This document shows positions 15,657 to 24,239 of a stretch of DNA of 64,000 bases, piece after piece. Where the stretch lies: positions 62,001-126,000 of the forward strand of contig NZ_AYTB01000007.1 in NCBI RefSeq assembly GCF_000505545.1, given 5' to 3'. Numbering within the stretch: the stretch's first letter is position 1; each line of letters opens with the position of its first letter. The notes below the pieces were generated by a model. The model did not search any database and was not told the DNA's origin. It saw only the letters and a program-made list of their open reading frames with translations. The translations under genes were made by a program, and so were the position numbers. Source of the DNA: Kurthia huakuii LAM0618. Its GTDB lineage: Bacteria > Bacillota > Bacilli > Bacillales_A > Planococcaceae.

Positions 15657-16457
15657 ATGAAAAAAATAATGGTAGTCGTTGTAGCAGCATTATTGTTTGT
15701 GCTAGCAGGCTGCACCGAACCAAATACATTGTCATCATCAACTAATTCATCAGACGAACAAAAAGTTGTTGGTGAACAAGTAGAAGTAGTTAGTGTGATG
15801 GACGGTGACACGATGAAAGTGAAATACGATGGCAAAGTATCAAGCGTGCGCTTTTTATTAATTGATGCACCAGAAATGTATCATAAACAACTTGGTGAAC
15901 AACCATTTGGTAAGCAAGCACAAGCGCGTAACCGCGAGTTAATCAACAACGCAAAAGTCGTGTCACTTGAATTTGATAAAACGGGTGATAAAGAGGATAA
16001 ATATGGCCGCCTATTAGCCTATGTATATGTTGATGGGAAAAGTGTTCAACAACAATTAATTGAAGAAGGCTTAGTGCGTGTTGGCTACGTTTACAATAAA
16101 CAAGCGGCGCATTTAGATGACTATTACGCAGCGCAAGACGAGGCGAAAGCATTGAAGCGAGGGATATGGCAATATCCAGGTTATGTGACAAATCGCGGTT
16201 TTGTAAAAGCAAACGTACCGGGCTGGTCAGTAGGGCAAAATCCGGATAAAAATAATTCATTACAGCAAGAGTCAACGAACGCGTCACCATCAACAACGAA
16301 CGATAATGAGGCATGTAATATTAAAGGCAATATTAATGCTAAAGGCAACAAAAATTACTTCTTACCAGGCACGAATAATTACGACAATGTGCAAGAAGAA
16401 AAGATGTTTTGTAGTGAGGAAGAAGCACAACAAGCAGGCTTCAAAAAAGGTTCATAA
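15657..16457 (+). CDS. Thermonuclease-like lipoprotein with sunset domain
   Basis: The protein begins with a lipoprotein signal (MKKIMVVVVAALLFVLAGC, lipobox LAGC, Cys19). Residues about 42-180 form a staphylococcal nuclease domain: VSVMDGDTMKVKYDG, FLLIDAPEM with the metal-binding Asp, DKYGRLLAYVYVDG with catalytic Arg, and QQQLIEEGLVRVGYVY. A Ser/Thr/Asn linker (210-225) leads to a C-terminal sunset-type domain (CNIKGNINAKGNKNYFLPG ... FCSEEEAQQAGF) with two conserved Cys. It should be a Ca2+-dependent nuclease held on the outer face of the membrane. GGGAGG precedes the ATG. Confidence 0.92.
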   Translation: MKKIMVVVVAALLFVLAGCTEPNTLSSSTNSSDEQKVVGEQVEVVSVMDGDTMKVKYDGKVSSVRFLLIDAPEMYHKQLGEQPFGKQAQARNRELINNAKVVSLEFDKTGDKEDKYGRLLAYVYVDGKSVQQQLIEEGLVRVGYVYNKQAAHLDDYYAAQDEAKALKRGIWQYPGYVTNRGFVKANVPGWSVGQNPDKNNSLQQESTNASPSTTNDNEACNIKGNINAKGNKNYFLPGTNNYDNVQEEKMFCSEEEAQQAGFKKGS

Positions 16458-16463
16458 TGCGAC

Positions 16464-16494
16464 GATAGCGTTCTTTTCGAAGGGCGCTATTTTC
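16464..16494 (+). terminator. Probable terminator after the nuclease gene
   Basis: ATAGCG pairs with CGCTAT over a 14-nt loop, followed by only a short T run. Confidence 0.45.
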
Positions 16495-16564
16495 CTGCTC
16501 AGAGGTGCCGATATTCCAATTTTTGTGTTACTATGAGGTGACTAAACAAATGGGGTGGAAAGCG

Positions 16565-17137
16565 ATGACAAAGGTCTATGTAGTAAGACATGGCGAGACA
16601 GATTGGAATCGCCAAGGTCGCTTGCAAGGGGCAACGGATGTACCATTGAATACGAATGGTATTGCACAGGCGACCGCATGCCGACAATATTTTTCTGAGA
16701 ACAAGGCAGTCGCTATTTTTACGAGTCCGCTACAGCGCGCGTATAATACGGCGACGATCCTTAATGAGCCGTTTCAATTACCGCTTACGCCATTGCCGCA
16801 ATTTAAGGAGCGCACGTTTGGGCAGGCAGAAGGTATGACGTATGAAGAACGCTCAAAAGTATATCCGAGGAAAAATTATCCGGGCCAGGAATCGTTTCCA
16901 CATTTTATTGAGCGCTTAAAAGAGGGCTTGCGTATTATCGAGCAGCGCTATCCAGACGATACTGTTATTTTAATCGCACATGGAGCTGTCATTCACAATC
17001 TATTTCAAATTGTTGAAAATGATGACTTGTTTCCACAAAATGCACGTTTATCAAATGGTGGTATTAGTACAATGTATACGAAAAATGGCAAATGGTGGCT
17101 TGGTAAATACAATGAAACACATCATTTAATGCATTAA
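16565..17137 (+). CDS. Histidine phosphatase family protein
   Basis: The RHG motif VVRHGETDWN at residues 5-14 contains the phospho-accepting His; TSPLQRAYNTA, the acid E in FKERTFGQAEG and the second His in LIAHGAVIHN complete the branch-2/phosphoglycerate-mutase-like active site. The 190-residue size matches broad-specificity phosphatases such as PhoE/YhfR rather than glycolytic Gpm. The start at 16565 follows GGGGTGG; an ATG at 16550 with GAGGTGA upstream is an alternative adding five residues. Substrate not predictable. Confidence 0.9.
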   Translation: MTKVYVVRHGETDWNRQGRLQGATDVPLNTNGIAQATACRQYFSENKAVAIFTSPLQRAYNTATILNEPFQLPLTPLPQFKERTFGQAEGMTYEERSKVYPRKNYPGQESFPHFIERLKEGLRIIEQRYPDDTVILIAHGAVIHNLFQIVENDDLFPQNARLSNGGISTMYTKNGKWWLGKYNETHHLMH

Positions 17138-17147
17138 AATCTACACG

Positions 17148-17186
17148 AAAGCAGGAGACGCGATGAATGCGACTCCTGCTTTTTTA
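17148..17186 (+). terminator. Terminator after the histidine phosphatase gene
   Basis: AAAGCAGGAG pairs perfectly with CTCCTGCTTT, followed by T run. Confidence 0.92.
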
Positions 17187-17528
17187 AGTTTTCTTGAAAA
17201 CATAATTTGTAAATTGTAAAAGGGTTATTGTCATGAAAAAAACGATAAATGATTGAAAAAGCATCCAAATTAGCTTTTTCAAGTCTTTTAATGCTAGTCT
17301 ATTGAGCAAAATACTAAAATTGCACTTGTTTTTCCCAATTTATGCATGCTAATATTACAGGATTGTAAATATTGCATTAAGTAATGTAAATTTCAAAGCA
17401 TATAGTTTAAAAAATTGTTAAGATGACAAAGGAAAATGACAGTGCCATAAAGCACTGTCATCCTAAGGTAGAAACACGAGAACGTATCAATATAAAAAGA
17501 AGACACATACAAGCTCTAGGAGGAACTT
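17187..17528 (+). promoter_or_regulatory. Pit operon upstream region with two inverted repeats
   Basis: This 340-bp gap has no gene. It holds an inverted repeat TTGAAAAAGC/GCTTTTTCAA (17253-17282) and a perfect 10-bp hairpin ATGACAGTGC (17436-17445)/GCACTGTCAT (17452-17461) that has no T run and lies 68 nt before the DUF47 gene, so it is not an ordinary terminator. TGTAA occurs at 17364 and 17385, 21 bp apart, reading TTACA on the minus strand. That resembles half of a PhoP box (TTAACA-type repeats with 11-bp period), but the intermediate repeat is poor. Control by phosphate is plausible but unproven. Confidence 0.45.
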
Positions 17529-18149
17529 ATGTTTAATCGAAAAAAGGACGATCCATTCTTTAACAAATTAGCGGAGATTGCGGTAAATGTACAAAAGGGT
17601 TTACATTTCGCCAATGACTTCCACATCCATAACAAAGAAGATCTAGCTGAAATTAGCAAGCAAATGAAGCAATATGAAACTGACGGTGACAAATTAATTC
17701 ATGAATTGATCGTTATGTTAAACAAATCATTTATGACGCCAATTGAACGTGAAGATATTTTACAACTTGCAAACAGCATGGACGACGTATTAGACGGTAT
17801 GGAAGAATGTATCGCTCACTTTGATATGTTCGGTATTGTTGAAGCGGATGATTCGATGAACAGATTCGTAGAAAATATCGTAGCAAGCTCGAATGAAATC
17901 GTCTTAGCAATGGAAAAATTACAAAACAAAAAATTAGTTGAGATGCGTGAAAATGCTATTAAAATTAAAGATTACGAGTCAAAATGTGATGAAGTATTAC
18001 GTAAATCAATCAAGCAACTATTCTTACATGAAACAGATCCAATTCGTATTATTCAATATAAGGATATTTACGAACAACTTGAAGATATCGCAGATGATTG
18101 CCAAACTGTAGCGAACACAATGGAAACAATCATCATGCGAAATGCATAA
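17529..18149 (+). CDS. ykaA: DUF47/PhoU-like accessory protein (YkaA)
   Basis: DUF47 proteins form PhoU-like helical bundles and are encoded next to PiT phosphate transporters, whose activity they are thought to modulate. The 206-residue sequence is all helix, with the metal-binding-type signatures KQYETDGDKLIHEL and MDDVLDGMEECIAHFDMF, and later KDYESKCDEVLRKS. AGGAGGA precedes the ATG. It is followed after 16 nt by pit, forming a two-gene operon as in B. subtilis ykaA-pit. Confidence 0.93.
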   Translation: MFNRKKDDPFFNKLAEIAVNVQKGLHFANDFHIHNKEDLAEISKQMKQYETDGDKLIHELIVMLNKSFMTPIEREDILQLANSMDDVLDGMEECIAHFDMFGIVEADDSMNRFVENIVASSNEIVLAMEKLQNKKLVEMRENAIKIKDYESKCDEVLRKSIKQLFLHETDPIRIIQYKDIYEQLEDIADDCQTVANTMETIIMRNA

Positions 18150-18165
18150 GAGGCAGGTTGGATAA

Positions 18166-19164
18166 ATGGATACACTAATACTTTTAACGCTTTTGGTCGT
18201 TGTCTTTGCGTTAGCATTTGACTTCATTAATGGTTTCCATGATACGGCGAATGCCATTGCGACATCGGTCTCAACGCGAGCGTTACCACCCAAAACAGCT
18301 GTTATGATGGCAGCTATTATGAACTTTATCGGTGCTATTACATTTACAGGTGTAGCGAAGGCGATTACGAAAGATATCGTCGACCCGTTTGCACTACAAA
18401 ATGGGACATTAGTAATTTTAGCAGCGTTACTTTCAGCAATTGCTTGGAACTTAATTACGTGGTACTTCGGTATTCCATCAAGTTCATCACATGCGATTAT
18501 CGGTTCGATTGCTGGTGCAGCAGTTGCGGCAGCTGGCTTCGGTGTTTTAAACTACGAAGGATTTGTAAAAATTTTACAAGCGTTAATTATCTCGCCATTC
18601 CTTGCGATAGCAGTCGGATTCTTGATGATGTCTCTCTTTAAAATACTCTTTAAAGGGTTTAACCTCTATAAAACAAATAAAGGCTTCCGTACAGTACAAA
18701 TTGGTACAGCAGCATTACAATCATTTACACACGGTACAAATGATGCACAAAAAGCAATGGGTATCATTACGATGGCATTAATTGCTGCTGGTATGCAGAC
18801 AGATGATGAAGTACAAGGTTGGGTGCGTGTAGCCTGTGCGTTAGCAATGGGTCTAGGTACATCAATCGGTGGTTACAAAATCATCAAAACAGTTGGTGGT
18901 AAAATCATGAAAATTCGTCCGGTAAACGGTGTAGCAGCTGACCTTTCATCTGCATCAATCATTTTCGGTGCGACATTGATTCATTTGCCGGTATCAACAA
19001 CACATGTTATTTCTTCAGCAATCATGGGTGTTGGTGCAGCACAACGTGTGAAAGGCGTAAAATGGGGCGTTGCTCGTAAAATCGTCTTAACATGGATTAT
19101 TACATTACCAATTTCAGCAACATTAGCAGGTTTAATTTATTTATTCTTAAATTTATTCTTCTAA
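18166..19164 (+). CDS. pit: PiT family inorganic phosphate transporter
   Basis: PiT carriers import phosphate as a metal-phosphate complex driven by protons or Na+. The two inverted PiT repeats are plain: FINGFHDTANAIATSVSTRALPP near residue 20 and FTHGTNDAQKAMGIITMAL near residue 190, plus IPSSSSHAIIGSIAGA and LPVSTTHVISSAIMG. About ten membrane segments are visible in 332 residues, close to the B. subtilis length (333). It is the second gene after the DUF47 accessory gene. Confidence 0.96.
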   Translation: MDTLILLTLLVVVFALAFDFINGFHDTANAIATSVSTRALPPKTAVMMAAIMNFIGAITFTGVAKAITKDIVDPFALQNGTLVILAALLSAIAWNLITWYFGIPSSSSHAIIGSIAGAAVAAAGFGVLNYEGFVKILQALIISPFLAIAVGFLMMSLFKILFKGFNLYKTNKGFRTVQIGTAALQSFTHGTNDAQKAMGIITMALIAAGMQTDDEVQGWVRVACALAMGLGTSIGGYKIIKTVGGKIMKIRPVNGVAADLSSASIIFGATLIHLPVSTTHVISSAIMGVGAAQRVKGVKWGVARKIVLTWIITLPISATLAGLIYLFLNLFF

Positions 19165-19166
19165 AC

Positions 19167-19213
19167 AAAAAAGGACGCTCACGCTGCATTTGCAACGTGG
19201 GCGTCCTTTTTTA
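19167..19213 (+). terminator. Terminator after pit
   Basis: AAAAAAGGACGC pairs with GCGTCCTTTTTT, extended inside by CACG/CGTG. Confidence 0.93.
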
Positions 19214-19243
19214 TCGATTATTCATTTTAGACAAAATAAAAAT

Positions 19244-19336
19244 GGCGGGAGCTCATCTTCCCGCCGAAAAAAACAAACTCGCTCCAGCATCCGGCTGTTA
19301 TGAGCGAGTAAGTCTGCTATTCAAAAAAGAATAGCA
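19244..19336 (-). terminator. Three tandem hairpins downstream of ohr
   Basis: Three inverted repeats lie in 93 bp: GGCGGGA/TTCCCGCC (19244-19265), ACTCGCT/AGCGAGT (19277-19309) and TGCTATTC/GAATAGCA (19315-19336). On the minus strand the middle one is followed by TTTGTTTTTTT, a good terminator for ohr; the first, further on, is followed by a T-rich run too. The third, nearest ohr, has no T run. Confidence 0.7.
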
Positions 19337-19389
19337 ATAGGTTTGGCACCTAATATTTAATTATACATATATTTTTGAGGAATGCAATA

Positions 19390-19809
19390 TTAAAGTTGAG
19401 CTTGTGTAATAATTTCTACATCGACATTATTACGCGTCGCTTTAGAGTAAGGACAATTTTGATGTGCTGTCGCCGTTAGTTGCTCACCGTCTTCTTGTGA
19501 AACGCCTTGAATATCAACGACAAGAATGACGCTAATTTTGAAGCCGCCATCATCGTCGTCAGATTGTAAGCTGACTTTAGCAGTAACAGTCGAATCAATC
19601 GTATGACGTGCTTTTTTTGCTGCTAAATTGAGTGCGCCATCATAGCAGGCAGCATAACCAGCGGCAAAAAGTTCTTCGGGGTTCGTTTTTGTTGGATCGT
19701 CATCTTTTGCTGGGTTTGTTAAATCAATATTAAGCGAGCCAGTATTAGACGTGACGTGTCCTTCGCGTCCATTTTTCGCTGTAGCTTGTGAAGTGAAAAA
19801 AATTGTCAT
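19390..19809 (-). CDS. ohr: Organic hydroperoxide resistance protein (Ohr)
   Basis: Ohr reduces organic hydroperoxides with a reactive Cys pair, recycled by dihydrolipoyl proteins. The 139 residues have both: the peroxidatic Cys in AAGYAACYDGALNLAA (about residue 55) and the resolving Cys in HQNCPYSKATR (about residue 119), plus the conserved Arg/Glu region TNPEELFAAGY. AAAGGGTG precedes ATG 19809; the GTG at 19818 overlaps that site. I saw no clear OhrR operator upstream, and no ohrR gene is adjacent. Confidence 0.94.
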   Translation of the reverse strand: MTIFFTSQATAKNGREGHVTSNTGSLNIDLTNPAKDDDPTKTNPEELFAAGYAACYDGALNLAAKKARHTIDSTVTAKVSLQSDDDDGGFKISVILVVDIQGVSQEDGEQLTATAHQNCPYSKATRNNVDVEIITQAQL

Positions 19810-19960
19810 AAGTATCACCCTTTCTAGTGTTATGTATTAGGTTTCCTCATTTACAACATGTTAAACCGGTTAATTGGAATAATTTGAGAAGGTGTGAATG
19901 GAAGCAACGAGCGAAAAAATGATACAATTTGAATAATAGTGAAGTGAAGGGGGCAATAAT

Positions 19961-21337
19961 GTGGAACATATTGAACGTTTAATTACGGAGCAACGTCATT
20001 ATTTTGAAAGTGGTGCGACACGCTCATTAGCTTTTAGAAAAGAGCAATTGAAAAAACTAAAGCAAGCGATTTCGACGAATGAGAAAAAAATTACCGAGGC
20101 ACTCTATCGCGATTTGCATAAAAGTGACTTTGAAGCATTTGCGACAGAAATCGGCATTCTTTACGATTCAATCAGCTTTGCGCTAAAAAATTTAGAAGAA
20201 TGGATGCATCCGGTAACGGCATCAACACCGATTCAATTTCAACCCGCCAAAAGTTTTGTTGTGCGCGAACCATATGGCGTAACGTGTATTATCGGACCGT
20301 TTAACTATCCATTTCAACTCGTTATGGAACCGCTTGTTGGGGCTATTATGGGCGGTAATACAGCCATCGTCAAACCGGCTGAAACAGCGCCGCATACAGC
20401 GATGATTGTGCGTCAAATTTTAGAAGAGACATTTGAACGTGAATATGTTGCAGTTGTTGAAGGGGAAAAGGAAGTCGTACAAGGGCTTATTCATGCGGAA
20501 TTTGATTTTATTTTCTTTACTGGAAGTGTGGCAGTCGGTAAAATTGTCGCCGCTGCCTGTGCAGCTCGTTTAACACCATATGCGCTAGAACTTGGTGGGA
20601 AAAGCCCGGCGATTGTTGATCAAAGCGCTAACTTAGAAGTAGCTGCAAAACGCCTCGCTTGGGGGAAATTTACGAATGCGGGCCAAACTTGTGTGGCGCC
20701 AGATTATGTTTTAGTTCATGAATCGGTTAAGGTACCATTTGTGCGCCAATTGAAAAAAACATTAACGAAGTTTTATGGTAAAGACCCACAAAATACGAAA
20801 GACTTTGGCCGCATTATTAATACGCGTCAATTTGACCGCTTAAGTGCCTTGTTACAACAAATGCAAGGAGACGTCATAATCGGTGGTCAGCGCGACCGAG
20901 AGGATTTATATATCGCACCAACTATTTTGCAAGATGTGAAATGGAATAGTCCGATTATGGACGAAGAAATTTTTGGGCCGATTATGCCGATTTTAGTATA
21001 TGAAGATTTAGAAACGGCTATTCGCTTAATTAAAAGGAAGCCGAAGCCGCTCGCCGCTTATTTGTTCTCTGAATCAGATAAAGCAATCGATTATTTCTTA
21101 GAACAATTACCATTTGGGGGTGGCTGTATTAACGATACGATTACACATGTCGGCTCACTTCATTTGCCATTTGGCGGTGTCGGTGAGTCGGGTGTAGGAA
21201 ATTATCACGGCCGCGCGAGCTTTGAATGCTTTACGCATCCGAAATCGATTTTAAAACGTTCGACAAAATTGGCGACTAACGTGTTATTCCCGCCATATAA
21301 AAAGAAGGTCGCTCTTGTGAAAACGATTATGCGTTAA
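19961..21337 (+). CDS. Aldehyde dehydrogenase family 3 (YwdH-like)
   Basis: The 458-residue protein oxidises aldehydes with NAD(P)+. Class-3 features are visible: short N-terminus, cofactor motif FFTGSVAVGKIVA, general base LELGGKSPAIV and catalytic Cys in NAGQTCVAPDYVL (about residue 245), then EEIFGPIMPIL. The C-terminus is basic and hydrophobic (KLATNVLFPPYKKK), suggesting membrane association as in family 3 fatty-aldehyde enzymes. Start is GTG 19961, with AAGGGGG 7 nt upstream. A dispersed repeat lies just downstream. Confidence 0.92.
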   Translation: MEHIERLITEQRHYFESGATRSLAFRKEQLKKLKQAISTNEKKITEALYRDLHKSDFEAFATEIGILYDSISFALKNLEEWMHPVTASTPIQFQPAKSFVVREPYGVTCIIGPFNYPFQLVMEPLVGAIMGGNTAIVKPAETAPHTAMIVRQILEETFEREYVAVVEGEKEVVQGLIHAEFDFIFFTGSVAVGKIVAAACAARLTPYALELGGKSPAIVDQSANLEVAAKRLAWGKFTNAGQTCVAPDYVLVHESVKVPFVRQLKKTLTKFYGKDPQNTKDFGRIINTRQFDRLSALLQQMQGDVIIGGQRDREDLYIAPTILQDVKWNSPIMDEEIFGPIMPILVYEDLETAIRLIKRKPKPLAAYLFSESDKAIDYFLEQLPFGGGCINDTITHVGSLHLPFGGVGESGVGNYHGRASFECFTHPKSILKRSTKLATNVLFPPYKKKVALVKTIMR

Positions 21338-21339
21338 TA

Positions 21340-21480
21340 AAAAAGAGGCTTTGACAAACCATTTCATTTTCCTTTTTTAGCGTTCGCCACAAAAAACCGG
21401 AACCGCGCCACCGCGCGATTCCGGTTTTTTTTATGCTCATCTGAGACGGTGTTGTTACACGTATGTCCCAGCTTCTTTTA
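21340..21480 (-). repeat. Dispersed intergenic repeat, copy A
   Basis: Read on the minus strand this 141-bp block runs GAAGCTGGGACATACGTG, a divergent segment, GATGAGCATAA, a stem AACCGGAATCGCGC/GCGCGGTTCCGGTT, GCGAACGCTAAAAAAGGAAAAT, and ends TTGTCAAAGCCTC. Copy B at 61168-61307 has the same blocks in the same order on the plus strand. The ends are roughly inverted (GGCTGGGACA against GGCTTTGACA). The central stem with T runs can end transcription of the aldehyde dehydrogenase gene and the histidine kinase gene. Confidence 0.88.
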
Positions 21481-23061
21481 TCATAGCGTATCACTTAATG
21501 GCAACATAATAATAAACTCTGTGCCAACGCCATATGTGCTATTAATTTTAATATCACCTTGATGCTCATGAATGATTTTTTCGGTGATCATCATACCGAG
21601 GCCGGTTCCTTTTTCTTTTGTCGTATAAAATGGTTGGAAAATATTATCGACAATTTCTTGTTTCATACCGATACCGTTATCAGCAATTGTCACGACAACA
21701 TGCGTGTCGGTCGCAATCATTGAAAACTCAATATGACCTTCTGCCTCAATGGCTTCGATAGCATTTTTAAAAATATTAATAAATACTTGTTTAATTTGAT
21801 TGGCATCGCCATTAATCATCGCGTTTGGGGCTTTCCATACTTCCTGAATCGTAATGTTCTTTACATTCATTTCAAGTTTGAATAGCGCCAGCATATCTTT
21901 TAACACTTGTTCGATATTAAAGTTTTTAGCATCATGTGCATGCGGTTTTGATAACACTAAAAATTCGCTAATAATTAAGTTAATGCGATCGATTTCAGAT
22001 TTGATTAATTTTGTATAAAATTCGTACGGCGAGCTTGCGTCCTCATTCATCATTTGTACGAATCCTGAAATGACGGACAGCGGGTTTTTGACTTCATGTG
22101 CAACACCAGCGGCAATTTCACCTGCCATTTTTAATTTTTCAGATTGTACGCGCAATTCTTCGGCTTCTTTACGGTACGAAATATCACGTGTTATAACGGA
22201 TGTCGCAATAACTTGCCCATTCGCATCAAAAATAGGGGATAGCGTGACTTCGGCATCAAAAACCGTCCCATCTTTTTTCATATCTTTTGTTTGCAATAAG
22301 TCAAAACTTTTGCCGACAACCATATCTTCAACACGCTGTTGTGACGCTTCATAATAGTCTGGAGGAACCATTGGAATTTGTTTGCCGATGCTTTCTTCTA
22401 ATGACCAGCCATACAATTGAACGAAGGCAGGGTTTGCTGCGATGACCTTATTATTTAAATCAAAAACGGCGATACTATCTTTGGCGTTTTCAAAAAATAA
22501 TTTTAAATAACCTTCTTTTGATTCAAATTCCTTTTCCATATGGTCATTTTTTCGTTCAATCGAGCGATTTGACGCGTGTAAATAAAGAGCCTGAATAATG
22601 CTAAATGTAGTAAGGAATAAAATAGAAATGATAGACCAAAACAGTTGTTCATGCGACAATGCATGCCATAGATGTGGAAATAGCCAATACATTAACAAAC
22701 CAATTTCGCTAAACGTAATCACCAGCATGACGGTGTTTAAAATAAATGAGAAATAAAGTGAAATAAGCAATAACCCAAAAATTAAAAATAACACGTAAAA
22801 TGGGTTGTTCGTATTAATTAATGTGACAACACCTGTTACGTTTAATAGCAAAATCGTCATAATTGCCATGAGTCGTTCATCGACTTTGCGCGTCGCAAAT
22901 AGAATGTTTAATAGGATACCTGTTATGACACAGATGATGGGTGCGGTTAGAGGATAGTCTAGTCCGCGGATAATACATAGAAACGTAAATAAAAACATGC
23001 CGAGTGTATAGAAAAATAGCAAGAATTGATTTCTTCTACGCAAACTAGTAGAGTTCTTCAT
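21481..23061 (-). CDS. Membrane sensor histidine kinase with PAS domain
   Basis: The first 190 residues contain about six membrane segments in a 5TM/6TM arrangement. A PAS domain follows (AKDSIAVFDLNNKVIAANPAFVQLYG, about residues 205-320, ending SVITRDISYRKEAEEL). Then HisKA with phospho-accepting His in AAGVAHEVKNPLSVISGF and a HATPase domain (N box INIFKNAIEAI, G1 VVTIADNGIGM, G2 KGTGLGMMITEKI). This layout resembles Bacillus sporulation kinases such as KinB/KinD/KinE, and it has no adjacent response regulator, which fits an orphan feeding Spo0F. That role is inference. GAGGTG precedes ATG 23061. Confidence 0.9.
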   Translation of the reverse strand: MKNSTSLRRRNQFLLFFYTLGMFLFTFLCIIRGLDYPLTAPIICVITGILLNILFATRKVDERLMAIMTILLLNVTGVVTLINTNNPFYVLFLIFGLLLISLYFSFILNTVMLVITFSEIGLLMYWLFPHLWHALSHEQLFWSIISILFLTTFSIIQALYLHASNRSIERKNDHMEKEFESKEGYLKLFFENAKDSIAVFDLNNKVIAANPAFVQLYGWSLEESIGKQIPMVPPDYYEASQQRVEDMVVGKSFDLLQTKDMKKDGTVFDAEVTLSPIFDANGQVIATSVITRDISYRKEAEELRVQSEKLKMAGEIAAGVAHEVKNPLSVISGFVQMMNEDASSPYEFYTKLIKSEIDRINLIISEFLVLSKPHAHDAKNFNIEQVLKDMLALFKLEMNVKNITIQEVWKAPNAMINGDANQIKQVFINIFKNAIEAIEAEGHIEFSMIATDTHVVVTIADNGIGMKQEIVDNIFQPFYTTKEKGTGLGMMITEKIIHEHQGDIKINSTYGVGTEFIIMLPLSDTL

Positions 23062-23176
23062 AAAGACACCTCGAATACTTGATAGTACCATCATACCATG
23101 ATTTGTCGCTGTCGGAAAAAGTCATATTTTGATATGATGAAAGAACATATTTTATAAACAAAGGAGATTGTCTACT

Positions 23177-24235
23177 GTGGAAATTTTTAATGAACAAGAA
23201 ACCATACAATTATTAGAAACGTTAACAAATACACCAAGTCCATCAGGTTACACAATGAAGATTATGAAATTAATGGCTGGAATGCTTGATGATATCGGCG
23301 TATCGTATGTGCAAACAAACAAAGGCGCTATCATCGCGACCGTGAAAGGGAAAAATGATGCGCGTCATCGTTTATTAACAGCGCATACCGACACATTAGG
23401 TGCAATGGTCAAAGAAGTGAAACCATCTGGTCGCCTGGCGCTATCGAGGGTTGGTGGCTTTCGCTGGAATGCGGTAGAAGGAGAATATTGTACAATTCAT
23501 ACCGCGCGAGGTGAGGCAATTCGTGGTACTATATTAATGCATGAAACATCTGTCCATGTTTACAGTGACATGGGTAAATTACCACGCGATGAAAAGCATA
23601 TCGAAGTGCGCGTTGATGCTAAGACGACAACAGCAGAACAGACGCGTACATTAGGTATTGAAGTAGGCGACTTTATTTCATTTGATAACCGTTTTGAGTT
23701 TACGGAATCAGGCTTTGTTAAATCTCGCCATTTAGATGACAAAGCGAGTACAACACTTCTTATCCAATTGTTAAAATTGATTAAAACAGAGAATATTGAA
23801 CTCCCATATACAACTCATTTTTATATTTCAAACAACGAAGAAATCGGTTATGGGGGAAATGCAAGCGTACCGGAGCAAACCGTAGAGTATATTGCCGTCG
23901 ACATGGGTGCAATTGGCGATGGCCAACAATCTGATGAATATACGGTTTCGATTTGTGCGAAAGATTCAAGTGGCCCGTACCACTATGAGTTGACTCGTCA
24001 GTTAGTAGCTCTTGCTAATGCCAATAATATCGATTACAAACTCGATATTTATCCACATTATGGTTCGGATGCATCGGCAGCAATTCGCGCAGGCTTTGAT
24101 GTGCGCCATGCATTATTCGGTGCAGGCATTGAATCATCACATGCTTTTGAACGTACCCATGTAGACTCATTACGCCATACGGCTGCTTTATTATACGCTT
24201 ATGTCACTTCTCCAATGATTGATGAGGAGGACTAA
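23177..24235 (+). CDS. M42 family metallopeptidase
   Basis: M42 enzymes are dodecameric zinc/cobalt aminopeptidases. The metal ligands are visible: LLTAHTDTLGAMVK, SRHLDDKAS, ISNNEEIGYGG (catalytic E followed by a ligand), VDMGA and the final H in ESSHAFERTH. Length 352 matches the family (B. subtilis YsdC, 361). Start is GTG 23177, 10 nt after AAGGAG at 23161-23166; TTG 23168 is too close. murE starts 4 nt after its stop, so the two are cotranscribed, perhaps linking peptide recycling and wall synthesis. Confidence 0.9.
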   Translation: MEIFNEQETIQLLETLTNTPSPSGYTMKIMKLMAGMLDDIGVSYVQTNKGAIIATVKGKNDARHRLLTAHTDTLGAMVKEVKPSGRLALSRVGGFRWNAVEGEYCTIHTARGEAIRGTILMHETSVHVYSDMGKLPRDEKHIEVRVDAKTTTAEQTRTLGIEVGDFISFDNRFEFTESGFVKSRHLDDKASTTLLIQLLKLIKTENIELPYTTHFYISNNEEIGYGGNASVPEQTVEYIAVDMGAIGDGQQSDEYTVSICAKDSSGPYHYELTRQLVALANANNIDYKLDIYPHYGSDASAAIRAGFDVRHALFGAGIESSHAFERTHVDSLRHTAALLYAYVTSPMIDEED

Positions 24236-24239
24236 TTTT

